Positions 24,615 through 30,944 of a DNA stretch of 30,944 bases are shown here, piece by piece; positions within the stretch are counted from its first letter, which is position 1; the number at the start of each line of letters is the position of its first letter. A program made the translations under genes and the position numbers. The notes beneath the pieces were generated by a model, which saw only the letters and a list, made by a program, of their open reading frames with translations, had not been told where the DNA came from and did no database searches. Origin of the DNA: DASZZV01 sp035544835 (GTDB lineage: Bacteria; Acidobacteriota; Thermoanaerobaculia; Gp7-AA8); contig DASZZV010000325.1 of NCBI GenBank assembly GCA_035544835.1, positions 1-30,944 on the forward strand, written 5' to 3'.

Positions 24615-26119
24615 GCCAGGTCCGCGAGGCGCAGTGGTCGCAGATCAGCGAGGTCATCGCCGAGAGCATGGGGCTGCATTTTCCGCCTGAGCGCTGGGAC
24701 GATCTAAAGCGCGGCATGGCCGGCGCCGCGCAGGAGCTCGGCGTCGATGATGCCGTCTCGGCCGACTGGCTGCTGTCGGCGCCGCCGACCCAGGCCCAGC
24801 TCCAGATTCTGGCGAGCCATCTGACCATCGGCGAAACCTATTTTTTTCGGGACAACCAGACACTGGATGCACTCCGCGACGAGATCCTCCCCGCTCTGAT
24901 TCGCGCCCGGCGTGGTCGCGAGCAGCGGCTTCGTCTGTGGAGCGCGGCCTGCTGCAGCGGCGAGGAGGCGTACACGCTGGCGATCCTCGTGCATCAGTTG
25001 CTGCCCGATCTGCAGGATTGGCGCGTCACGATCACCGCCACGGACATCAACCCGCGCGTGCTGCGCAAAGCCGTCACCGGCACGTATGGCGAGTGGTCGT
25101 TCCGCGATGCACCGGTCTGGCTCAAGCAGCGCTATTTCAACCGCACAGCGAACGGGCGCTTCACCATCATTCCGGACATCAGGAAGATGGTCACGTTTGC
25201 CCACCTGAACCTGGTGGAAGACGTCTATCCCTCGCTGGCGACCGACACGAATGCGATGGACATCATCTTCTGCCGCAACGTGCTGATGTACTTCACTGCA
25301 CCACACGTCCGGAGAGTGATCGGTAATCTCCACCACTCGCTGGTGAAAGGGGGCTGGCTGGCGGTGAGCCCCAGCGAGGCATCGAAGGCGCTGTTTCCCC
25401 AGTTCCTCACCGTGAACTTCCCCGGCGCGATTTTCTTTCAGAAGAGTGACGCGGCGAATCACGCCGAGCCGGCGCCGTCTTTTCTTCCCACCACCGAAGA
25501 GCCATTGTGGCCCGTTTCCTCGTCAACTGATTGGACGACCGCGCCAATCGAAGAAGAGCCGATAGCGATAGAAGCACCGCGCAGTCTCCTCGACGCCGCG
25601 GAGATGTTCTATCTGGAAGGCCGCTTTGCCGAGGCAGTTTCGGTTCTGCTGGCTAACTCATCAACTCAGCAACTCAGCAACTCAGTAACTCAGCAACTCG
25701 ACGAAGACTCGCTGGAGCCGGCGGCCTATCCGCTATTGGCGCGGGCGCTGGCCAACCTGGGGCGGCTGTCCGAGGCACTGGCATGGTGCAACCGCTGGAT
25801 CGCCGGCGACAAAGTGGACGCGGCCGGCCACTACCTGCGAGCGGTGGTGCTGCTCGAGCAGGGTGCGACCGAAGATGCGCGCGCCTCGCTGCAACGGGCC
25901 ATCTATCTTCATCCCGACTTCGTACTGGCCCATTTCGCTCTGGGCAATCTCGCGCGCAGCCGCGGAAAGAGCGGCGACGCGGAAAAGCATTTCGCCAACG
26001 CGCTGCACCTCGTGCGCCGTTATCAGCCGGACGAGTTGCTGCCCGAATCGGAGGGACTCACCGCCGGCCGTCTCGCTGAGACCCTGACCTCGGTTACCAG
26101 TCTCGGGAGCGCGCTATGA
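24611..26119 (+). CDS. cheR: CheR methyltransferase fused to TPR domain (WspC-like)
   Basis: 502 residues. CheR N-terminal helical domain (about 5-70) with 'LTIGETYFFRD'; SAM-binding motif 'LWSAACCSGEEAYTLA' at 109-124; 'TATDINPRVLRKA' at 142-154; 'IIFCRNVLMYF' at 218-228. It methylates receptor glutamates. After a linker, TPR-like repeats run from about 325 to 470 (LLDAAEMFYLEGRFAEAV; 'YPLLARALANLGRLSEAL'; 'AHFALGNLARSRGKSGDAE'). This matches WspC and FrzF-type CheR-TPR proteins. Residues 349-364 are encoded by a perfect-period 8-base tandem array. Overlaps the genes on both sides by four bases. Confidence 0.93.
   Translation: MSQVREAQWSQISEVIAESMGLHFPPERWDDLKRGMAGAAQELGVDDAVSADWLLSAPPTQAQLQILASHLTIGETYFFRDNQTLDALRDEILPALIRARRGREQRLRLWSAACCSGEEAYTLAILVHQLLPDLQDWRVTITATDINPRVLRKAVTGTYGEWSFRDAPVWLKQRYFNRTANGRFTIIPDIRKMVTFAHLNLVEDVYPSLATDTNAMDIIFCRNVLMYFTAPHVRRVIGNLHHSLVKGGWLAVSPSEASKALFPQFLTVNFPGAIFFQKSDAANHAEPAPSFLPTTEEPLWPVSSSTDWTTAPIEEEPIAIEAPRSLLDAAEMFYLEGRFAEAVSVLLANSSTQQLSNSVTQQLDEDSLEPAAYPLLARALANLGRLSEALAWCNRWIAGDKVDAAGHYLRAVVLLEQGATEDARASLQRAIYLHPDFVLAHFALGNLARSRGKSGDAEKHFANALHLVRRYQPDELLPESEGLTAGRLAETLTSVTSLGSAL
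25654..25701 (+). repeat. In-frame 8-base tandem array within cheR
   Basis: Six consecutive octamers of consensus CAACTCAG, 48 bases in total, encode Gln/Ser/Thr-rich sequence (about NSSTQQLSNSVTQQLD) inside the TPR part of CheR. Six units keep the frame; gain or loss of a unit count not divisible by three would shift it. Confidence 0.85.
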
Positions 26120-26664
26120 ATGATCGGAACCGCCTCTCACCGCAGTCCGATGACAAGCAGATTCTGCGGGAACGCGCGCATCTCCTGGCACGCGCGTCGG
26201 AGAGCGCATCGCCCGCCGAGGCATCGATCGAGGTGCTCGAGTTTCGTCTGGCCCAGGAACGCTACGCGCTGGAGACCAGCTACGTGCGCGAGGTCTATCC
26301 GCTGAAGAACCTCACCTCGCTCCCCTGCACGCCACCGTTCGTGCTGGGAGTGGTCAATGTGCGCGGCCGCATCCTGCCGGTGCTGGACCTCAAGAAATTC
26401 TTCGGCCTGCCCGAGAACGGGTTGACCGATCTGCATCGAGTGATCCTCGTCGGCGGGCACGATCTGGAGCTAGGCCTGCTGGCCGACGTAAGCGTCGGCG
26501 TACGCAGCATTCCCATCGACAGTCTGCACGCACCGCTGCCAACTCTGACCGGAATCGGCGCCGAATATCTGAAAGGGGTCACAGCCGAGCGTCTCGTGGT
26601 GCTCGACATGAGCCGCATCCTTTCCGATCCGAGCCTCATCGTTCACGAGGAAGTTGAAAACTGA
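26116..26664 (+). CDS. cheW: CheW-like adaptor, second (WspD-like)
   Basis: 182 residues. A 35-residue charged leader precedes a CheW domain: 'VLEFRLAQERYALETSYVREVY', 'FVLGVVNVRGRILPVLDLKKFF', 'ELGLLADVSVGVRSIP', 'LKGVTAERLVVLDMSRIL'. Two CheW proteins flanking a CheR-TPR gene is the Wsp arrangement (WspB-WspC-WspD). It probably links receptor trimers to CheA in place of, or along with, the first CheW. ATGA overlap with cheR; the receptor gene follows after 19 bases. Confidence 0.92.
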   Translation: MNDRNRLSPQSDDKQILRERAHLLARASESASPAEASIEVLEFRLAQERYALETSYVREVYPLKNLTSLPCTPPFVLGVVNVRGRILPVLDLKKFFGLPENGLTDLHRVILVGGHDLELGLLADVSVGVRSIPIDSLHAPLPTLTGIGAEYLKGVTAERLVVLDMSRILSDPSLIVHEEVEN

Positions 26665-26683
26665 ACACCAAGGGGGGAGCATC

Positions 26684-28414
26684 ATGAAGTGGAATGTAGG
26701 AACCAAGATCGCCGCCGGCTTCGGTCTGGCGATCGTGACCTTCGTGACCGTCAGCGTTGTCTCCTACCGTGAGACCATGCGGCTGATCGCAGCCTCGGAA
26801 TGGCGCAAACATACGTATGAGGTCCTGGGGCAGCTCGGGGAGACGCTCTCGCTGCTCAAGGACGTGGAGAGTGGCCAGCGTGGCTACGCACTGATCGGCG
26901 AAGACAAGTACCTCGAGCCCTATCTCGCCGCCGTCGATCGGATCGAACCAGGCATCCAGAGTATCCGGAAGCTGACCGCGGACAACGAGCGTCAGCAGCA
27001 GCGCCTCGACACGCTGGAGCCGCTGGTCAAAAGCCGCCTGGCATTTACCGCGGAGTCGATCGAGTCCCGGCGGGCCCATGGAGCCGAGGCCGCTCTTGAG
27101 CTCATCAAGACCGGAAGAGGAAAGGTCCTCATGGACCAGATTCGCGACGTCGTCGGCCAGATGAAGAGCGAGGAAGAGGGGCTGCTCAAGCTACGGAGTG
27201 ATACGGCCGCGCATGATGCTGAAAACGCCAAGAGAGCGATCGTCGTGGGAACCATCATCGCGCTGATGCTGGCCATGCTGGCCGGATTTCTAATCGCTGG
27301 CGACATCGCCAGGCCGTTGCAGCAGCTCACCGTGGTCGCGGAGCGGATTACCGCGGGCGACTTGAGTGCGAGTGTCCCGGCCGGTGAGCGCGCCGACGAA
27401 GTGGGAGTGCTGTCGAGGGCCTTCAGCAGGATGACGGCTTCGCTGCGAGCCATGGCCACGATCGCCGAACAGATCGCGGCGGGCGACCTGCGGTCCGTGG
27501 TCACACCACAATCCTCCGCCGACGTGCTCGGTAACGCCTTCGCCCGCATGATCGAGGATCTTCGCAATCAGATTCGCGAGATGCTCGAGGGAGCAAACGT
27601 GCTCGGCTCGGCCGCCAGCGAGATCGTCTCCTCGACCAGCCAGCTCGCCTCCAGCGCCAGCGAGTCGGCCGCGGCGGTGAGCGAGACCACCACCACCGTG
27701 GAAGAGGTCCGGCAAACGGCGCAGGTAGCAAGCCAGAAAGCGAAGCTGGTCTCGGACAGTGCGCAGCGGGCGGCGCAGGTTTCTCAGAGCGGACGCAAGT
27801 CGGCCGACGACGTCGTCACCGGCATGAACCGCATCCGCCAGCAGATGGAGGCGATCGCGGTCAGCATGGTGCGGCTCTCCGAGCAAAGCCAGGCCATCGG
27901 CCAGATCATCGCCACGGTGGAAGACATCGCCACGCAATCGAACCTGCTGGCAGTCAACGCCGCCATCGAGGCCGCCAAGGCCGGCGAGCATGGCAAAGGT
28001 TTCGGAGTGGTGGCGCAGGAGGTCAAGAGTCTGGCCGAGCAGTCACGGCAGGCCACCAACCAGGTGCGCACGATTCTCGGCGACATTCAGAAAGCGACCG
28101 GTGCAGCGGTGATGGCAACCGAGGAGGGTGGGAAAGCGGTGGAGGCGGGAACGCGGCAGACCGAGGTGGCGGGAGGATCGATCCAGGCTCTGGCCGGCAG
28201 CGTGAACGACGCGGCGCAGGCAGCCACGCAGATCGCGGCGTCGAGTCAGGAGCAGCTCGTCGGTGTGGACCAGGTTGCCGGTGCGATGGAGAGCATCCGT
28301 CAGGCCAGCACGCAGAACGTGGCCAGCGCGAAACAACTCGAGACCGCGGCCCGAAACCTCAGTGAGCTCGGACAGCGACTCAAACTGACGGTCGCGCGCT
28401 ACCAGTTGGTCTAG
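26684..28414 (+). CDS. Methyl-accepting chemotaxis protein with CHASE3-like sensor
   Basis: 576 residues from ATG 26684, preceded by GGGGGGAG. TM1 at about 8-27. A periplasmic CHASE3-like helical sensor spans 30-180 ('LLKDVESGQRGYALIGEDKYL' region). TM2 at about 186-205, then a HAMP (206-258) and a second HAMP-like unit (259-310). The cytoplasmic coiled coil carries the conserved hairpin tip 'EDIATQSNLLAVNAAIEAAK' near 413-432. No C-terminal CheR-docking pentapeptide. In gene content this is the WspA position. The signal may be mechanical or surface-related by analogy; that is inference. Confidence 0.93.
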   Translation: MKWNVGTKIAAGFGLAIVTFVTVSVVSYRETMRLIAASEWRKHTYEVLGQLGETLSLLKDVESGQRGYALIGEDKYLEPYLAAVDRIEPGIQSIRKLTADNERQQQRLDTLEPLVKSRLAFTAESIESRRAHGAEAALELIKTGRGKVLMDQIRDVVGQMKSEEEGLLKLRSDTAAHDAENAKRAIVVGTIIALMLAMLAGFLIAGDIARPLQQLTVVAERITAGDLSASVPAGERADEVGVLSRAFSRMTASLRAMATIAEQIAAGDLRSVVTPQSSADVLGNAFARMIEDLRNQIREMLEGANVLGSAASEIVSSTSQLASSASESAAAVSETTTTVEEVRQTAQVASQKAKLVSDSAQRAAQVSQSGRKSADDVVTGMNRIRQQMEAIAVSMVRLSEQSQAIGQIIATVEDIATQSNLLAVNAAIEAAKAGEHGKGFGVVAQEVKSLAEQSRQATNQVRTILGDIQKATGAAVMATEEGGKAVEAGTRQTEVAGGSIQALAGSVNDAAQAATQIAASSQEQLVGVDQVAGAMESIRQASTQNVASAKQLETAARNLSELGQRLKLTVARYQLV

Positions 28415-28452
28415 GACGACGGCGATGCTACCGAGAAACTTCTCAGCGATTC

Positions 28453-28576
28453 TTGTGTGGCACAGGCACTCTTGCCTGTGTGTCGGCCGTCGAGGCCGAC
28501 TTCTCTGTGGAATTGCAGCAGGAACGCCGCGGCTCGACGCCGCGGCACACAGGCAAGAGTGCCTGTGCCACACAAG
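28453..28576. repeat. Perfect 31-base inverted repeat between mcp and cheA
   Basis: Arms 28453-28483 and 28546-28576 are exact reverse complements (core GGCACAGGCACTCTTGCC). The 62-base loop contains two further GC-rich hairpins: 'tcggccgtcgaggccga' and 'gccgcggctcgacgccgcggc'. It interrupts an otherwise tightly overlapping operon. It could attenuate or stabilise mRNA between receptor and kinase, or be an inserted palindromic repeat unit. Confidence 0.9.
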
Positions 28577-28600
28577 AGGCAGCGCGATCGAGCGATACCG

Positions 28601-30880
28601 ATGATCACAACAGATCTCGAGTTTCGGGCGCTGCTGCAGTCGACCTTCAAGGTCGAGGCGGACGAGCACATGCAGGTGATCTCTAACGGTTTGCTGGAGC
28701 TGGAAAAAACATCCGGCGGCAACTCGCAGAGCATCATCGAGACGGTCTTCCGCGCCACGCACACGTTGAAAGGGGCGGCACGGGCCGTCGATCTCACGGA
28801 GATCGAATCGTTGTGCCAGCCAATGGAAGATACCCTGGCTTCCTGGAAGCGTCAGGAAAGCGCCCCCTCTCGCGGCGCCCTGGACCTGCTCCACCGTGCG
28901 CTGGACTCGATCGCGACGATTCTCACCGGCGCTTCAAATGCTAATGGTTCGCGCTCCGCGCGCCCGTCGCCGCATCGGTTGGAGAACTCTCCGGCCTCGG
29001 TCCCTGCTCGCGTGACATCGGCGAGCCCCTCTCTCCAACGCCCTGCCCCGGTTCGCACGACTCCTATGTCAGTTCCGCCGCAGGGCAAGGCTGTCGCCGA
29101 AGAAACCGTGCGCATCTCGCTGGCGAAGCTGGAAGCCCGGCTGCTGGAGTCTGAGGAAATGCTCAACGCGAAGCTCACCGCCGGGCAGCGGGCCGCCGAT
29201 CTGCGCGAGCTCGGCGGACGCGTCGAAGAGTTGCGGAGAACGTGGGCGGCGGCCGAGCCGGACGTGCGTGGCCTTCGCCAGCCGCGCGGTCAGGTTTTCG
29301 TTGGCGTGGAGCGTGCCTCCTGTCCCGAGCTGGTGCGACTGCTGGACGTTTTCGATTCGAGTCTGGACACGCTCAAAGCGCTCGAGAGCACGGTGGCGGC
29401 ACTCGGCCGGACGGCGGAGCAGGATCGCTACGCTGTCGGCAAGCTGGTCGACGATCTGCTCGAGGATTCCAAGAAGCTGCTGCTGCTGCCCTTCGCCACG
29501 ATCTCTACTTCGTTTCCGAAGATAGTGCGCGATCTCTGCCGGGATCAGGGGAAGGAGGCCGACTTCACGATCCGCGGCGAGGAGGTCGAGATCGACAAAC
29601 GCATTCTGGAGGAGATGAAAGATCCGATCGTTCATCTGCTCCGCAACAGCATCGATCATGGGATCGAGACCCCCGAGGAGCGCACGCGGCGGGGCAAGCC
29701 GGCACGGGCCACCATCACGCTCGTGGTCTCGCAGGTCAACGGCAGCAAAGCGCAACTGCTCCTCTCCGACGACGGCGCGGGGATCGACAGCGGCAAAGTG
29801 AAAGAGTCGGCGGTCCGGCAAGAGCTGATCTCGGCAGAGGAGGCCGGACGGCTCGATGAAACGGAGGCCCAGAGGCTGATCTTCCGATCGCTGCTATCGA
29901 CGAGTCCGATCATCACCGAGCTGTCGGGTCGCGGGCTGGGACTGGCCATCGTGCAGGAGAAAGTCGAGAAGATGGGAGGCCGCGTCTCGGTCGAGAGCCG
30001 GCTCGGAGCGGGGACCGCCTTCTGCATCGTGATTCCATCGACACGGGCGACGTTCCGCGGCGTGCTGGTGGAGGCGGTGGGGCAGCTTCTGGTAGTGCCG
30101 ACCGCGCAGGTCGAGCGGGTGGGCCGCGCCGTCGCCGGCGATCTGCAGACCGTCGAAGGTCATGACACGATCTCATTTGATGGCCGCACCCTTCCTCTGG
30201 TGCGGCTGGCCGACGCACTGGAGCTCCCGAGCGCGGAGGGGCCCACGCCGTCTGCCGCCGGCACACCGTTTCTCGTTCTGGGGAGCGGCGACGCCCGCGT
30301 TGCCTTCGCCGTCGATGCCGTGCGGGACGAGCAGGAGGTGCTGGTCAAGCCACTGCGCAAACCACTGTCGCGAGTGCGTAATGTCGCTGGCGTTACGGTG
30401 CTCGGCTCGGGCCGGGTCGCGGCGATACTCAATGTGTCCGACCTGCTCAGGTCGGCGCGGCGGACCGCCGGTGCCGAAGCCCAACGGACCAGCGCTCCGA
30501 AACCATCGGCCGTCAAAGCCCGCTCGATTCTGGTGGCCGAAGACTCCATCACTTCGCGGATGCTCCTCAAATCGATCCTGGAGTCGGCCGGCTACAAAGT
30601 GAGAACCGCCGTGGATGGAATGGAAGCCTTCACGCTGCTTCGCGCCGAGGCCTTCGATCTGATCGTCTCGGACGTGGAGATGCCGCGGCTCAACGGATTC
30701 GATCTGACGGCGCGGATCCGGGCCGATGGGAAGCTCGCCGACCTACCGGTCGTGCTGGTGACGGCCCTCGAAACGCGGGAGGACCGCGAGCGAGGCATCG
30801 ACGCCGGCGCCAATGCCTACATCGTCAAGGGGAGCTTCGATCAGAGCAATCTGCTCGAGGCCGTGAGGAGGTTGATATGA
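28601..30880 (+). CDS. cheA: CheA-receiver hybrid chemosensory kinase (WspE-like)
   Basis: 759 residues from ATG 28601; the open frame reaches back to 28457 through the inverted repeat, so the later start is preferred, though its Shine-Dalgarno is weak. P1/Hpt with H54 (ATHTLKGAA). A long Pro/Ser linker (110-165) replaces a clear P2. P3 dimerisation region at about 235-290. HATPase has the N box (HLLRNSIDHGIE, 345-356), 'SDDGAGID' (389-396) and 'GRGLGLAI' (443-450). P5, CheW-like, at about 483-620. C-terminal receiver with phosphoacceptor D691 (LIVSDVEMPRLNG) and K743. CheA-REC fusions occur in Wsp and Frz systems. Confidence 0.95.
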   Translation: MITTDLEFRALLQSTFKVEADEHMQVISNGLLELEKTSGGNSQSIIETVFRATHTLKGAARAVDLTEIESLCQPMEDTLASWKRQESAPSRGALDLLHRALDSIATILTGASNANGSRSARPSPHRLENSPASVPARVTSASPSLQRPAPVRTTPMSVPPQGKAVAEETVRISLAKLEARLLESEEMLNAKLTAGQRAADLRELGGRVEELRRTWAAAEPDVRGLRQPRGQVFVGVERASCPELVRLLDVFDSSLDTLKALESTVAALGRTAEQDRYAVGKLVDDLLEDSKKLLLLPFATISTSFPKIVRDLCRDQGKEADFTIRGEEVEIDKRILEEMKDPIVHLLRNSIDHGIETPEERTRRGKPARATITLVVSQVNGSKAQLLLSDDGAGIDSGKVKESAVRQELISAEEAGRLDETEAQRLIFRSLLSTSPIITELSGRGLGLAIVQEKVEKMGGRVSVESRLGAGTAFCIVIPSTRATFRGVLVEAVGQLLVVPTAQVERVGRAVAGDLQTVEGHDTISFDGRTLPLVRLADALELPSAEGPTPSAAGTPFLVLGSGDARVAFAVDAVRDEQEVLVKPLRKPLSRVRNVAGVTVLGSGRVAAILNVSDLLRSARRTAGAEAQRTSAPKPSAVKARSILVAEDSITSRMLLKSILESAGYKVRTAVDGMEAFTLLRAEAFDLIVSDVEMPRLNGFDLTARIRADGKLADLPVVLVTALETREDRERGIDAGANAYIVKGSFDQSNLLEAVRRLI

Positions 30881-30894
30881 GGGGTTGTTCTGCT

Positions 30895-30939
30895 GATGAC
30901 ACCGCCCTCATCCGTGTGGCGCGGCCGCCCTCGGCCGCC
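30895..30939. repeat. Dispersed GGCGCGGCCG repeat, right-edge copy
   Basis: Bases 30914-30939 match 23768-23793 except one base, and the flank 'tgacaccg' is also shared. It lies just after cheA. Sequence ends at 30944, so any following gene (cheB expected) is not visible. Confidence 0.75.
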
Positions 30940-30944
30940 TTTCC

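Noticed and set aside
28457..28600. N-terminal extension of CheA
   Set aside because: It is encoded entirely by the 31-base inverted repeat and its loop, and the Hpt domain begins right after ATG 28601.

Overview
GC-rich (about 60% by eye) bacterial chromosome with mostly intact genes and intergenic gaps full of short GC-rich inverted and dispersed repeats. The repeat style and the richness in hybrid kinases, RND pumps and Wsp-like chemosensory genes suggest an Acidobacteriota-type soil or sediment organism. That placement is inference; there is no rRNA or other marker gene here.

Layout. 1-580: nested inverted repeats, no gene. 581-9860: mixed housekeeping and accessory genes: a SAM methyltransferase, a lipoprotein with a lectin-like fold, a small XRE regulator plus two small membrane proteins, an RND adaptor/permease pair, a HAD hydrolase, a DUF3597 protein and an M48 metalloprotease. 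9964-11468: an intact tRNA-Glu(UUC) whose 3' end is repeated 1.4 kb downstream. The two copies bracket hicA, hicB and a third small gene, which looks like a minimal tRNA-targeted element with no integrase of its own. 11606-13240: an Hpt/response-regulator pair, then a VapBC-type toxin-antitoxin locus whose antitoxin is frameshifted and whose toxin has lost a conserved Asn. 13284-21997 (all minus strand): response regulators, two large hybrid histidine kinases, a 5'-shortened diguanylate cyclase and a fusion of a receiver domain with an ECF-type sigma factor. 22259-23647: a hybrid kinase divergent from the receiver-sigma gene. 24120-30880: a tightly coupled operon, cheW - cheR-TPR - cheW - MCP - cheA-REC. 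Its content matches Wsp-type (alternative cellular function) chemosensory systems; a cheB would be expected just past the right edge.

How it fits together. From 11.6 to 30.9 kb almost every gene is a phosphotransfer part: I count nine receiver domains, three histidine kinases plus CheA, and one free Hpt. No classical DNA-binding response regulator is visible. The receiver-sigma fusion is the only evident transcriptional output and the diguanylate cyclase the only evident second-messenger output. The receiver-ECF fusion with its divergent kinase is my best candidate for an unusual system; the att-flanked hicAB element and the decaying vapBC locus are the next most interesting.
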